Assembly (NCBI GenBank): GCA_026706985.1
Contig: JAPOXR010000016.1
Coordinates: 18,288 to 82,287, forward strand
DNA from: Paracoccaceae bacterium
Lineage (GTDB): Bacteria > Pseudomonadota > Alphaproteobacteria > Rhodobacterales > Rhodobacteraceae
Reading direction: 5' to 3'
Length of the DNA stretch: 64,000 nt
Positions 17,524 through 26,594 of the stretch are shown in pieces. The notes under the pieces were generated by a model that saw only the letters and a list, made by a program, of their open reading frames with translations, did no database searches and was not told the origin of the DNA. The stretch's first letter is position 1; each line of letters opens with the position of its first letter. Position numbers and translations under genes: made by a program.

Positions 17524-18171
17524 ATGATCGAGGCGTATTTCGCGGAACAACCCGGGAAGGAACAGGCGGCGGCCGGGCGCAGGTTGTTTGAGAACCGGTG
17601 CGGTTTCCTGCTGAGCGCTCCGGCACTCGTGCATCTGCCGCCCCCGGAGCGGCCGGAAGTGTGTTTCGCCGGGCGGTCGAATGTCGGAAAATCGTCGCTG
17701 ATCAATGCGCTTGCCGGGCGGCGCAACCTGGCGCGCTCTTCAAACACGCCGGGCCGCACGCGGGAGATCAATATCTTCAGCCTCGGCGACAGCCACTATC
17801 TCGCTGACCTGCCCGGCTACGGTTATGCGAAAATGTCAAAAAACACCGCGCGCCGTGCCGCCGATCTGACTCAATCCTATGTCAGCGGCAGGCCATCCCT
17901 GCGGCGTGTCTTTCTGCTTATCGATGGGCGCAGGGGGCCGATGCCAATTGATGACGGTTTTATGTCCATGCTTGATGAGTCGGGGGTTTCCTACCAGCTG
18001 GTTGTGACCAAACTCGACAAAGTCAGCAAATCCGGCGCGGAACGGCTCGATGCCGGGATAGGGACCGCTATCAACCATCATCCGGCCGCCCTGCCTTCGG
18101 TGATCGGTGTCTCCGCGGCATCCGGGACCGGCATCCCCACGCTGCGGGCCGCCATCGCCGGTATCGCATGA
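17524..18171 (+). CDS. engB: Ribosome biogenesis GTP-binding protein YihA/YsxC/EngB
   Basis: TrmE-Era-type GTPase needed for large-subunit assembly, 215 residues. G1 is GRSNVGKSS (50-58), G2 lies around NTPGRTREIN, G3 is DLPGYG (95-100), G4 is TKLDK, and G5 is VSAASGTG. The 27-base gap after yidC and the following argB are the usual alphaproteobacterial arrangement. Confidence 0.96.
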   Translation: MIEAYFAEQPGKEQAAAGRRLFENRCGFLLSAPALVHLPPPERPEVCFAGRSNVGKSSLINALAGRRNLARSSNTPGRTREINIFSLGDSHYLADLPGYGYAKMSKNTARRAADLTQSYVSGRPSLRRVFLLIDGRRGPMPIDDGFMSMLDESGVSYQLVVTKLDKVSKSGAERLDAGIGTAINHHPAALPSVIGVSAASGTGIPTLRAAIAGIA

Positions 18172-18245
18172 CTTTTCCGGAATTCGGTGCGATACTCCTA
18201 GCCGCAGCGTATATGACCGATTGAGCAATGCGGAAGCGTGAGCAT

Positions 18246-19091
18246 ATGAAGAAGAACTGGATCGGAACCGCCCGCACCCTGTCTGAAGCATTGCCCTATC
18301 TGCAGCGTTATGATGACGCAGTCATTGTCATCAAGATCGGCGGCAATGCGCTTCGCGAGCGCAGGATACTGGACGCCTTTGCCCGTGATGTCGTGCTCAT
18401 GAACCAGGTCGGCGTTAACCCGGTCATCGTGCATGGCGGCGGCCCCATGATCAATGACATGCTCGGCCGGTTGGGCGTGGCCTCGGAATTCATCGGCGGC
18501 AAACGTGTCTCCAACCGTCACACGGTTGAGGTGGTTGAATTGGTCCTGTCGGGGTCAATCAACAGGCAGATCGTCCATGCCATCAATCGACAGGGAGGTC
18601 GTGCCGTCGGTCTCTCGGGCAAGGATGCCGGGCTCATGGTCTGCGCTTATGCGGCACCCGAACTCGGCTTTGTCGGCGTCCCCGAGACCGTGGACATTTC
18701 GGTGTTGCAGGCGCTGTCCGGGAGAAACTTCATTCCCGTCGTGGCACCGCTCGGCGTCAGCAAAGACGGTGAAACGCTGAATATCAATGGTGACACCGCG
18801 GCCGGGGCCATTGCCGCGGCGCTCAAGGCCGACCGTCTGCTGCTATTGACCGATGTGGACGGGGTACTGGACGCCGAGGGAAAATTGTTGACGCAATTGT
18901 CGCCTGAAGAGATTGACGCGTTGGCGCAGGCGGGGGTGCTGCAGGGCGGCATGCTGCCGAAAACCGAAACCGCTGTGAAAGCGGTGCAGAGCGGGGTGCG
19001 CGCGGCGGTGATTCTCAACGGCAAAGTGCCGAATGCGGTGCTGCTTGAACTCTTTACCGACCATGGTGCCGGCAGTCTGATCCGGGCCTGA
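18246..19091 (+). CDS. argB: Acetylglutamate kinase
   Basis: Phosphorylates N-acetyl-L-glutamate in the second step of arginine synthesis. The amino-acid-kinase fold shows [11 protein letters not shown] at the N-terminus, [12 protein letters not shown], and the TDVDGVLD loop. Start choice: the track uses ATG 18228, but ATG 18246 has a GGAAG-like ribosome-binding site at better spacing and gives a start typical of the family (281 residues). [14 protein letters not shown] near the end matches the substrate-site helix. No arginine-binding N-terminal helix extension could be judged. Confidence 0.96.
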   Translation: MKKNWIGTARTLSEALPYLQRYDDAVIVIKIGGNALRERRILDAFARDVVLMNQVGVNPVIVHGGGPMINDMLGRLGVASEFIGGKRVSNRHTVEVVELVLSGSINRQIVHAINRQGGRAVGLSGKDAGLMVCAYAAPELGFVGVPETVDISVLQALSGRNFIPVVAPLGVSKDGETLNINGDTAAGAIAAALKADRLLLLTDVDGVLDAEGKLLTQLSPEEIDALAQAGVLQGGMLPKTETAVKAVQSGVRAAVILNGKVPNAVLLELFTDHGAGSLIRA

Positions 19092-19098
19092 TTCCGCA

Positions 19099-19776
19099 AT
19101 GGACCTTTCGGCCTACCAATCTGTCGACCGGGCCGCCAATTCGTGCTTTCTGCAGATCTATGGCGGTTTTCACCCACAGGAATCCGATCAGGCCCCGGCC
19201 GGCACCCGCACCATCCTGATGCTCGGCCCGTTTGAACCCGGCTTCTGGGAATTCACCACCAAAGCTGCCGAATTCTCCGATGAAAAACCAAATCCGCTCG
19301 ACCGTTGGTCGAGGCGGGTGATTGACGCGCTCGCGGACGAATTCGCCGCACAGGCACTCTATCCTTTCGGCGGGCCGCCCTGGCTGCCATTCTACAGCTG
19401 GGCGATAAGAACCGGCCGGAGCTGGGCTTCACCGGTCGCCTTTCTCGTGCATGACAGCGCCGGGCTGTTCGTGTCCTATCGCGGCGCCCTCGCCTTCACC
19501 TCACATATCGAGCTTCCCTCTCCGCCGGCGCACCCACCCTGCACGGGTTGCGCTGCCAAGCCTTGCCTGAATTCCTGCCCTGCCTCCGTTCTCGACGGGA
19601 CCGGCTATGACAGCGAAGGATGCATCGCCTATATCGGAAGCGGGGCGGGGCGGGACTGCCTCGAACGCGGATGCGCCGTTCGCCGTGCCTGTCCGGTCAG
19701 CGCCAACTACCCAAGGTCGGAAGCGCAATCCGAATTTCATCAACGGGCGCTTCTCCGCCGTCATGCGCCATCATGA
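19099..19776 (+). CDS. Ferredoxin-like 4Fe-4S protein of unknown function
   Basis: A 225-residue protein with a Cys-rich C-terminal part: PPCTGCAAKPCLNSCP, then CIAYIGSGAGRDCLERGCAVRRACPVS. The C-x2-C-x4-C-x3-CP run and the later cysteines look like a 4Fe-4S cluster site related to those of epoxyqueuosine-reductase-type proteins, but the corrinoid-binding part of QueG is not visible. The N-terminal half (ILMLGPFEPGFWEFT) has no motif I can name. It starts seven bases after argB and its stop overlaps the SixA-like gene (ATGA), so it is part of an operon. The function is unknown; a redox role is an inference from the cysteines. Confidence 0.75.
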   Translation: MDLSAYQSVDRAANSCFLQIYGGFHPQESDQAPAGTRTILMLGPFEPGFWEFTTKAAEFSDEKPNPLDRWSRRVIDALADEFAAQALYPFGGPPWLPFYSWAIRTGRSWASPVAFLVHDSAGLFVSYRGALAFTSHIELPSPPAHPPCTGCAAKPCLNSCPASVLDGTGYDSEGCIAYIGSGAGRDCLERGCAVRRACPVSANYPRSEAQSEFHQRALLRRHAPS

Positions 19777-20270
19777 AACTGATCATTCTCCGCCACGCCA
19801 AGTCCAGCTGGGACGCGCCGCATCTCAGCGACCATGACCGTCCTTTGGCTCCAAGAGGACAACGCGCCGCACTCACCGTAGGAAATTGGCTCGGTGAGCG
19901 CGGACATCACCCTGGCTCAGTCATCTGCTCATCGGCACTGCGGACCCGGGAAACCTGGAGCCGGGTGCGTGGAAGTCTGCCGGAACCGGAGGAGATCCGC
20001 TTTGAACGCGGTCTATATCATGCCGGAGCGGCAGCCATATCCGCGATTATGCGGACTGCACGCGCTTCGCCTCTGATGATCATTGGCCACAATCCGGGAA
20101 TCGGTGAATTCGCCCGTTCCAGCCTTGCCTCGCCACCGCCGCATGACGGTTTCAACCGTTACCCCACCGCAGCTGTCACAGTTTGTGAATTCGAAGCCGA
20201 AGACTGGCGGGCGGTGGTTGCGGGAACCGGGATATTGATTGACTTCACTGTCCCGCGCGACATTCGGTGA
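19773..20270 (+). CDS. SixA-like histidine phosphatase
   Basis: Histidine-phosphatase (RHG) superfamily protein, 165 residues from the ATG at 19773, which overlaps the previous stop; the track start 51 codons earlier is in the wrong context. The catalytic RHAKSSW motif is at residues 6-12, DRPLAPRGQ follows, and the second catalytic His sits in IIGHNPG. In E. coli SixA dephosphorylates phosphohistidine on a signalling or phosphotransfer protein; the partner here is unknown. It ends 14 bases from the convergent aapP gene with no terminator visible between them. Confidence 0.88.
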   Translation: MKLIILRHAKSSWDAPHLSDHDRPLAPRGQRAALTVGNWLGERGHHPGSVICSSALRTRETWSRVRGSLPEPEEIRFERGLYHAGAAAISAIMRTARASPLMIIGHNPGIGEFARSSLASPPPHDGFNRYPTAAVTVCEFEAEDWRAVVAGTGILIDFTVPRDIR

Positions 20271-20284
20271 ACGGCATCCGCCCG

Positions 20285-21061
20285 TCAATGGCCGAGAATC
20301 TGGCTCAGGAACAGTTTGGTGCGGTCATTCTGCGGATTTCCAAAGAATGGCTCGGGTTCATTCTGTTCCACGATCTGACCTTCATCCATAAAAATGACCC
20401 GGTTGGCGACCTGCCTCGCAAACCCCATTTCATGGGTTACACAGAGCATCGTCATACCCTCCTCGGCAAGCTCGATCATCGTGTCGAGGACTTCCTTGAT
20501 CATCTCCGGATCAAGCGCCGAGGTGGGTTCATCAAACAGCATGATGCGCGGCTTCATGCACAGCGACCTGGCGATCGCCACCCGCTGCTGCTGTCCACCG
20601 GAAAGCTGGCCAGGATATTTCAGCGCCTGCTCGGGAATTTTGACTTTCTCAAGAAAATACATTGCCGTCTCTTCGGCTTCCTTGCGTGGTGTCTTGCGCA
20701 CCCAGATCGGCGCCAAAGTACAATTGTCGAGAATGGAGAGATGCGGAAACAGGTTGAAATGCTGGAAACACATGCCGACCTCTGAACGTATCAGATCGAT
20801 ATTCTTAAGGTCCGACGACAGTTCCGTGCCCTCGACGATAATGGTTCCTTCCTGATGTTCCTCCAGCCGGTTGATGCACCGGATCAGAGTTGACTTTCCC
20901 GATCCCGAGGGGCCGCAAATGACAATTCTCTCACCTTCATAAACCGTGAGGTTTATGTCGATCAGCACCTGGAACGATCCATACCATTTATTCATGCCGG
21001 TAATCTGAACGGCAATACTGTCTGATGATGCTTCCTTGCTGGTCACGGCTTCGGCTTCCAT
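20285..21061 (-). CDS. aapP: Amino-acid ABC transporter ATP-binding protein (AapP/BztD type)
   Basis: Polar amino-acid ABC ATPase of 258 residues. The Walker [10 protein letters not shown] is at 50-58, the Q-loop Gln at 100, the signature LSGGQQQR at 153-160, Walker B with [10 protein letters not shown] near 175-184, and the switch His in VTHEMGFA. It is the last gene of the aapJ-Q-M-P order, 13 bases after aapM. It energises uptake of glutamate, glutamine, aspartate or related amino acids. Confidence 0.95.
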   Translation of the reverse strand: MEAEAVTSKEASSDSIAVQITGMNKWYGSFQVLIDINLTVYEGERIVICGPSGSGKSTLIRCINRLEEHQEGTIIVEGTELSSDLKNIDLIRSEVGMCFQHFNLFPHLSILDNCTLAPIWVRKTPRKEAEETAMYFLEKVKIPEQALKYPGQLSGGQQQRVAIARSLCMKPRIMLFDEPTSALDPEMIKEVLDTMIELAEEGMTMLCVTHEMGFARQVANRVIFMDEGQIVEQNEPEPFFGNPQNDRTKLFLSQILGH

Positions 21062-21074
21062 GATCTATCTTTCC

Positions 21075-22376
21075 TTAATTGTGCCCTGTCTGAAGCTTGC
21101 GCTCGAGATACATTGAGTATCGGGACATGGCGAAGCAGAATACGAAGAACAGGGCCGCGATGAATACGTAGAGTTCCCAGACAATTCCGTTCCAATTGGC
21201 ATCCGCACGGATGGCATTGGCGAGTCCCAAAGGATCCAACAGCCCGATAATGGACACCAATGTCGTGTCTTTGAACAGGCCGATAAAAGTGGAGACTATT
21301 CCGGGGATCGAAACTTTGAGCGCCTGTGGAAGAACAACCAGGCGCATCGATTTCCAGTAATCCAGGCCGAGCGCATCGGCTGCCTCATACTGGCCACGCG
21401 GCAGCGATGCGAGGCCACCGCGGACAACTTCAGCGATATAGGCGGAGGAGAACAGGGTGACCATGATCACAACCCGGAGGATGAGATCAAAATTCGTGCC
21501 CGGCGGCATGAAGATATTGAGCAGGGTCGAGGCCACAAAAAGCAATGTGATCAAGGGGACACCGCGCACGAATTCGATAAAGCCGACACAGATTGACTTC
21601 ACGATCAGGAGATCTGACTTGCGTCCCAATGCCAGCAGGATTCCGATCGGCAGCGAACAGGCAATGCCGGTGACGCCAATCGTTGTCGACAGCATGAAAC
21701 CGCCGAAGCGGGCGCTTTCCACGGGCTCGATACCAAGCGGAATGACCGCATGCAGCAGGTCCGCCACCGTACCGGTCAGGATGACCCAGTACAGGACCGC
21801 TGCCAGAGCCCCGCCAACCACGCCCGCCAACTGACCAAACATGCGCATCAGAATAGTCAGGACCGCATAGCCGACAAAAAATCCGAACAGTATCGAGATG
21901 ACGATCCAGAATGACCCGCCCCAGAGCAGCCAGAGCCCGAGAAAAGGATAGACGGCCGAAAACCAAAGCATTCTGCGCGGCAGTGATGTGAACAATACCG
22001 GTGCCAGCGCCACGAATAACATTACCAGTGCCAGGTTCGGCCGCCAGTAACTGTCCCTGGGATAGAATCCGTAAAACATCTGCAGATAACGCTCACGGAT
22101 AACCGCCCAGCATGCGCCATGGGTGCCCTCGCCATAGGCTTCCGCGATCGCTTCCCGGCAGCCATTCAGCGAAGTCGCGGTCCAGGATGACTGAATCAAC
22201 CATGGTGCGGCGGAGACCAGGGCAAAAAAGATCCCCAGCAGCGCCAGAATGGTGAGAATGGAGTTCAGCCAACTGCTGAACAGATTCTGCCGCATCCATC
22301 CAACCGGCCCCATATCCATACTCGGCGGCGGTCTGGCCGCGGCCATTTCTGTTCGGACAAAAGCTGCGCTTTCCAT
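21075..22376 (-). CDS. aapM: Amino-acid ABC transporter permease (AapM/BztC type)
   Basis: Second membrane subunit of the polar amino-acid importer, 433 residues, the long form typical of Aap/Bzt systems. The N-terminal extension carries several extra helices. The conserved inner-membrane-component domain is in the second half, with EFVRGVPLITLLF and the EAA loop EAADALGLDYWKSMRLVVLPQALKVSIPG. It is separated from aapQ by one base and pairs with it as a heterodimer. Confidence 0.95.
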   Translation of the reverse strand: MESAAFVRTEMAAARPPPSMDMGPVGWMRQNLFSSWLNSILTILALLGIFFALVSAAPWLIQSSWTATSLNGCREAIAEAYGEGTHGACWAVIRERYLQMFYGFYPRDSYWRPNLALVMLFVALAPVLFTSLPRRMLWFSAVYPFLGLWLLWGGSFWIVISILFGFFVGYAVLTILMRMFGQLAGVVGGALAAVLYWVILTGTVADLLHAVIPLGIEPVESARFGGFMLSTTIGVTGIACSLPIGILLALGRKSDLLIVKSICVGFIEFVRGVPLITLLFVASTLLNIFMPPGTNFDLILRVVIMVTLFSSAYIAEVVRGGLASLPRGQYEAADALGLDYWKSMRLVVLPQALKVSIPGIVSTFIGLFKDTTLVSIIGLLDPLGLANAIRADANWNGIVWELYVFIAALFFVFCFAMSRYSMYLERKLQTGHN

Positions 22377-22377
22377 A

Positions 22378-23637
22378 TCAGCGCTCTTTCAACTTTACGC
22401 GGTTATTGTACCAATTGAGAATCGCCGAAACGCTCAGTGAAATCGCCAGGTAGCAGAGCATCAACAGCAAAATCGTCTCCAATTCGCGCCCGGTCTGGTT
22501 CAGCGTGATGCCACCGAGCGTGCCGGTCACATCCATATAACCGACCGCGATCGCCAGTGAGGAATTCTTGGTCAAATTCAGATATTGCGAAATCAGTGGC
22601 GGGATGATGATACGCAAAGCCTGCGGTAACACCACCAAACTCATGGTAATGCCGGGACGCAAGCCCAGCGAATAGGCGGCTTCGGTCTGCCCCTTGGAAA
22701 CCGCCATAATTCCGGCACGGACATTTTCGGCGATAAAGGCGGCGGTGTAAAATGACAGCGCCAGCCACAGGGCGATCATCGAATTCCGCATGTAGATGCC
22801 GCCGCTGAAATTAAATCCCTTCAACTCCGGAAAGCCGAGATGAAATCCGAGCAGATACAAGAGGACGAGCGGCGGTATCGCAATCAAACCCAGCCGGATC
22901 GGCCAGGTCACCGGCCGAACACCGGTCTCCGCCTGCCTGCGTTCAGCCCGCCGGCGGATCATTCCGGCACCGGTAATGCCGACGAAAAGCACAATGAGCA
23001 GAGTGATCAAGTCAAGGCTGATCGAGAACCAGCCCAATATCGGCACATCTCCGAGACTGTTTGAAAACAACGGCTCTGGCACATAGACCCCACGATTGGT
23101 CAGCGCCACGGAATCTCCCAATAGCATGGATGCGGTCGCATCATCGCCGCGGAAGTCCCTCGGCCTGGGAAGCGTCTCAATAAGGATCGCCATGAAGAAG
23201 ACGATCCACAGAAGCACCGGCACATTGCGGAAACCTTCAATATAGATCGTCATCAACCGGGCAACGATCCAGTTGCGTGACAATCTGAGCACCCCGATCA
23301 AAACACCGACAACGGTTGCCAGTGTGCAGCCGAGAACGGCGACCAGCAATGTATTCAGCAGTCCAACCATCGACGCCCGAAGATGTGATGAACGCGAATC
23401 ATATTCGAGCAAATGCTGGTTGATGTCATAGCTGGAAGGCTGGCGCAGGAAGTCAAAGCTGACATCCTTGCCAAGGCTGTTCAGGTTCTGAATGGTGTTG
23501 CTGATCAGCCAGGCGACCAGAAGCATAAAGCCCATCAGGGCAATCACCTGAATGGTGAGCGAGCGGTAGCGCGTGTCATAGAGCAGCATGCCGATGCGAA
23601 ACGGCTGCCGACTCGGTGCGCTCCGTTTTTCAGACAT
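22378..23637 (-). CDS. aapQ: Amino-acid ABC transporter permease (AapQ/BztB type)
   Basis: First membrane subunit of the importer, 419 residues. It shows the FRNVPVLLWIVFF segment, a long central insertion characteristic of AapQ/BztB, and the EAA loop EAAYSLGLRPGITMSLVVLPQALRIIIPP near the end. NSSLAIAVGYMDVTG is also standard. It is set apart from aapJ by a 160-base gap that contains a strong hairpin. Confidence 0.95.
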   Translation of the reverse strand: MSEKRSAPSRQPFRIGMLLYDTRYRSLTIQVIALMGFMLLVAWLISNTIQNLNSLGKDVSFDFLRQPSSYDINQHLLEYDSRSSHLRASMVGLLNTLLVAVLGCTLATVVGVLIGVLRLSRNWIVARLMTIYIEGFRNVPVLLWIVFFMAILIETLPRPRDFRGDDATASMLLGDSVALTNRGVYVPEPLFSNSLGDVPILGWFSISLDLITLLIVLFVGITGAGMIRRRAERRQAETGVRPVTWPIRLGLIAIPPLVLLYLLGFHLGFPELKGFNFSGGIYMRNSMIALWLALSFYTAAFIAENVRAGIMAVSKGQTEAAYSLGLRPGITMSLVVLPQALRIIIPPLISQYLNLTKNSSLAIAVGYMDVTGTLGGITLNQTGRELETILLLMLCYLAISLSVSAILNWYNNRVKLKER

Positions 23638-23684
23638 ACGGGTTTTCAGGCATTTTGCCGATGACGGCGGTCAGTCGGCACCAA

Positions 23685-23709
23685 CCCGCCGCCCGATGCA
23701 GGCGGCGGG
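23685..23709 (-). terminator. GC-rich stem-loop between aapJ and aapQ
   Basis: Perfect nine-base stem CCCGCCGCC / GGCGGCGGG with a seven-base loop. In the direction of transcription no U-tract follows, so it is more likely an mRNA-stabilising or partial-attenuation element than a full terminator. Such hairpins after the binding-protein gene of ABC operons keep binding protein in excess over permease. Confidence 0.6.
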
Positions 23710-23738
23710 AAGGATTTTTTGTCACCAGTGAAGACATG

Positions 23739-23765
23739 GAACTCAAAGTCTAAGAACTCAAAGTC
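23739..23765. repeat. Tandem 12-base direct repeat after aapJ
   Basis: gaactcaaagtc occurs twice (23739-23750 and 23754-23765) separated by taa, in the aapJ-aapQ gap 32 bases downstream of the aapJ stop. Its role is unknown; a slippage-type duplication is the simplest explanation. Confidence 0.7.
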
Positions 23766-23797
23766 AAACAGGCTTCACCGACTGAGTATAGGTTTGA

Positions 23798-24814
23798 TCA
23801 ACGAAACGGAGGTGCGTAAAGGATTCCGCCTTCAGTGTAGAGCGCATTCACACCGCGCGACAGGCCGATTGCGGTATCCGGACCGATATTGTTGTCGAAG
23901 ATCTCGGCATAGTTGCCGCGTGCCCTGATGGCATTCGCGGCCCAGTCGGCGGAAAGGCCGATCATGCCACCGTATTCACCCTCAACACCAAGCAGACGTG
24001 CAACTTCCGGATCATTGGTCGAAGAGGCCATCGAGTCGACATTCGCCGCGGTGATGCCCTTTTCTTCGGCGATAATCAGCGCATTCAGGACCCAGCGGGC
24101 AATGTCAGCCCATTCATCGTCGCCATGTCGGACCAACGGGCCGAGCGGCTCTTTCGAGATGATCTCCGGCAGCACGATCAGTGCTTCCGGATCTTCGGCG
24201 GTTGCGCGCGTCGCCGCCAGACCGGACCGGTCAGTCGTATACACATCGCAGGCCTCGGCGAAGAACTGTTCGCGGGCTTCCGCATTGGTTTCAATCGGCA
24301 CCGGCTCATAGCTCATATTGTTGGCCCGGAAGAAGTCAGCCAGGTTCAACTCGGTTGTCGTGCCGGTCTGGATGCAGATCGTGGCGCCGTCCAGATCATG
24401 CGCGGACTCAACACCCAGGGATGCGTGCGTCATGAAACCCTGTCCGTCATAGTAGTTGATACCGACAAAAGTGAGTTTCAGATCGGCGTCCCTTGAAAAT
24501 GTCCAGGTCGTGTTACGCGCAAGCACGTCAACTTCACCGGAGGACAGTGCTGTGAAACGGGTTTTACCTGTGGTCGGTGTGAATTTCACCGCTTCCGGAT
24601 CGCCGAATACCGCACCGGCCAATGCCCGGCAGTAATCAACGTCAAACCCATTCCAGTTGCCATCCGCATCCGGATTCGCAAATCCGACCAACCCGGTGGA
24701 AACACCGCATTGGATAAATCCTTTAGCCTTTACGTCGTCCAGTGTGCCGGCTGCAACGGCACCGCCGACAAGGCTGGCTGCCGCAGCTGCGACAATCAGG
24801 CGAGTCTTGCTCAT
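23798..24814 (-). CDS. aapJ: Amino-acid ABC transporter substrate-binding protein (AapJ/BztA type)
   Basis: Periplasmic receptor for polar amino acids, 338 residues from the ATG at 24814, which has GGAG six bases upstream; the track start four codons earlier is less likely. The signal peptide is KTRLIVAAAAASLVGGAVAAG. Family features include VKAKGFIQCGVSTGLVGFA, GFDVDYCRALAGAVFGD, and VDVLARNTTWT, all close to Aap/Bzt binding proteins. It heads the aapJQMP operon behind a plausible sigma-70 promoter. Confidence 0.96.
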   Translation of the reverse strand: MSKTRLIVAAAAASLVGGAVAAGTLDDVKAKGFIQCGVSTGLVGFANPDADGNWNGFDVDYCRALAGAVFGDPEAVKFTPTTGKTRFTALSSGEVDVLARNTTWTFSRDADLKLTFVGINYYDGQGFMTHASLGVESAHDLDGATICIQTGTTTELNLADFFRANNMSYEPVPIETNAEAREQFFAEACDVYTTDRSGLAATRATAEDPEALIVLPEIISKEPLGPLVRHGDDEWADIARWVLNALIIAEEKGITAANVDSMASSTNDPEVARLLGVEGEYGGMIGLSADWAANAIRARGNYAEIFDNNIGPDTAIGLSRGVNALYTEGGILYAPPFR

Positions 24815-24899
24815 TTTGTTCTCCATCTTGAATCTCTATTCCCAATCAGCTTGGGCATGATCGAACTTCACCCGCCGAAACTCTGGCGGCTGCTTTGCC

Positions 24900-24927
24900 T
24901 TTATTGCAACTGGACTCCTTACGTCAA
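24900..24927 (-). promoter_or_regulatory. Putative sigma-70 promoter of aapJ
   Basis: On the minus strand, TTGACG (24927-24922) and AATAAA (24905-24900) are separated by 16 bases, about 85 bases before the aapJ start. The leader between them also holds a small inverted repeat, CCCAA-N5-TTGGG (24841-24855). Confidence 0.45.
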
Positions 24928-25043
24928 GAACTGGAATGCGGCATGAATCCGAACCACTTGGTTTTCGCTGATAAGTTCCGCGGCGGATCGCCGTTTGAAC
25001 CGGAAACAGGCATTTTGTAGAGTGGAATTCCGGAAAAAGCAGG

Positions 25044-25886
25044 ATGAATCGCGTGAAAACACTGGTTGAACATCGATGCTTCGGTGGAACTCAGGGCGTC
25101 TACTCCCACCAATCGGAGTGTTGCCGCTGTGAGATGACGTTCGGGCTGTTTCTTCCCGATGCGGCAAAGGACGGGCGGGTGCCGTCTTTATGGTTTCTTT
25201 CCGGCCTTACCTGCACACATGAGAACGCGATGATCAAGACCGGTGCCCAGTATTGGGCATCCAGGCACGGCATGGCTCTTGTGTTTCCCGATACCTCGCC
25301 GAGAGGTGAGGATGTCGCTGACCATTCGGATTACGATCTCGGGCAGGGCGCCGGATTTTACGTCAATGCCACCGAGACCCCCTGGTCCGGTCATTTCCGG
25401 ATGTGGGACTATGTTTCCGAAGAATTGCCCGCATTGCTTGCCGACCGTTTTCCGCTTGACCCCGGATCGCAGGGAATCACCGGCCACTCCATGGGTGGTC
25501 ATGGTGCCCTGACCATCGGCATGACTTTTCCGGACCGTTTCCGTTCGCTTTCAGCCTTCGCGCCGATCGCAAATCCAACGCAGTCAGACTGGGGTCGGAA
25601 ACAATTCAAGGCATACCTGGGCGGGAATGAGGATGCCTGGAAGGCGCATGACGCATCGCATCTCGTAGCCCGGCACGGTTATCCGGGCAAAATCCTGATC
25701 GACCAGGGTTCAAAGGACCCGTTTATTGATCTGCTTTGCCCGAAAGCTCTGGAAACGGCCCTGGCCGCAAGCCGCCAGGAGGCCGGCTTTCACCACCGGA
25801 GCGGCTATGACCACAGCTATTTCTTTGTCATGTCCTTTATACCCGGGCACATACAGCATCACGCCGCCGCGCTGAAAGGAAGCTGA
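25044..25886 (+). CDS. fghA: S-formylglutathione hydrolase
   Basis: Esterase-D family enzyme that hydrolyses S-formylglutathione to formate and glutathione in formaldehyde detoxification. It has 280 residues. The nucleophile elbow is GHSMGGHGAL with Ser149; the other triad members are Asp225 (QGSKDPF) and His257 (YDHSYFF). The oxyanion-loop LSGLTCTHEN is present. The GTG at 25053 is an alternative start giving the common 277-residue form. Its stop abuts the stop of the convergent ATP12 gene with no spacer. No formaldehyde dehydrogenase gene is visible nearby. Confidence 0.95.
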   Translation: MNRVKTLVEHRCFGGTQGVYSHQSECCRCEMTFGLFLPDAAKDGRVPSLWFLSGLTCTHENAMIKTGAQYWASRHGMALVFPDTSPRGEDVADHSDYDLGQGAGFYVNATETPWSGHFRMWDYVSEELPALLADRFPLDPGSQGITGHSMGGHGALTIGMTFPDRFRSLSAFAPIANPTQSDWGRKQFKAYLGGNEDAWKAHDASHLVARHGYPGKILIDQGSKDPFIDLLCPKALETALAASRQEAGFHHRSGYDHSYFFVMSFIPGHIQHHAAALKGS

Positions 25887-26594
25887 TCACTGCCGCGACA
25901 GGGAAGCGAATTCAGCTGCGGCAAGAAACTCCTTCCGGTGTTCATCTTCGATGCGCAGTTGCTCCTCATCCACACCCCAATGTTCAACCTGCCACTCTTC
26001 ATCGATGCGGGCTGACCGCCATGCTTTTTCGGCGGAGATACTTCCCTCCAGCGCCGCCAAGGCGAGCAGCAGTGATCCGGAAAGCGTAACCATCTCTCCG
26101 CAACCGGCCAGTTCAAAGGCCGGCATTTCCTGCAGCCGGGCATTCAGCCCGCGCAATGCATCCGCCGGCTGCGGTAACGGCATGACGCCACTGTGGACCT
26201 TCAGTTCACCGCCAAATCGCCGCCCTGCCCAGTCAAGAACCGGATCCCATGCCCCGCATTGCCGCCGCACCAACTCTTCCGGCTGTGTGGCGCGGTAACA
26301 GACAAGTTCAAATTCGGTATATCCGGCAATGGCGTCAACCGCCTCCTGCCGGTTCGGCTCCACCCAATCGAGAGCCGTATTGGCCCGTCGGGTCCAGGGC
26401 ATGTTCCCGGCATCGATCTTGCCGGTCTGCCGCCATTCGTCAGCCACTCTTTCAGCGAGTTGCCGTGCCGGCAGCCACAATTCTTTTCCTGCCGGAGTCT
26501 TCGCCGGTTTCCGGTCAAGCAGGATTGCGTAACCGCCGCCCTTTCGGCGCAACGAAACCTGATCCCAGTTTCGTCTGACATTCCACTCATTCAT
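25887..26594 (-). CDS. ATP12-family F1-ATPase assembly chaperone
   Basis: Homologue of mitochondrial ATP12, which binds the F1 alpha subunit during ATP synthase assembly. It is widespread in Alphaproteobacteria. It has 235 residues from the ATG at 26594, which overlaps the rluC-type stop as ATGA. Typical segments are GGYAILLDRKPAKTPAGKEL near the start, LAERVADEWRQ, MPWTRRANTALDWV, and the C-terminal WGVDEEQLRIEDEHRKEFLAAAEF. The presence of this family supports the alphaproteobacterial assignment. Confidence 0.94.
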   Translation of the reverse strand: MNEWNVRRNWDQVSLRRKGGGYAILLDRKPAKTPAGKELWLPARQLAERVADEWRQTGKIDAGNMPWTRRANTALDWVEPNRQEAVDAIAGYTEFELVCYRATQPEELVRRQCGAWDPVLDWAGRRFGGELKVHSGVMPLPQPADALRGLNARLQEMPAFELAGCGEMVTLSGSLLLALAALEGSISAEKAWRSARIDEEWQVEHWGVDEEQLRIEDEHRKEFLAAAEFASLSRQ

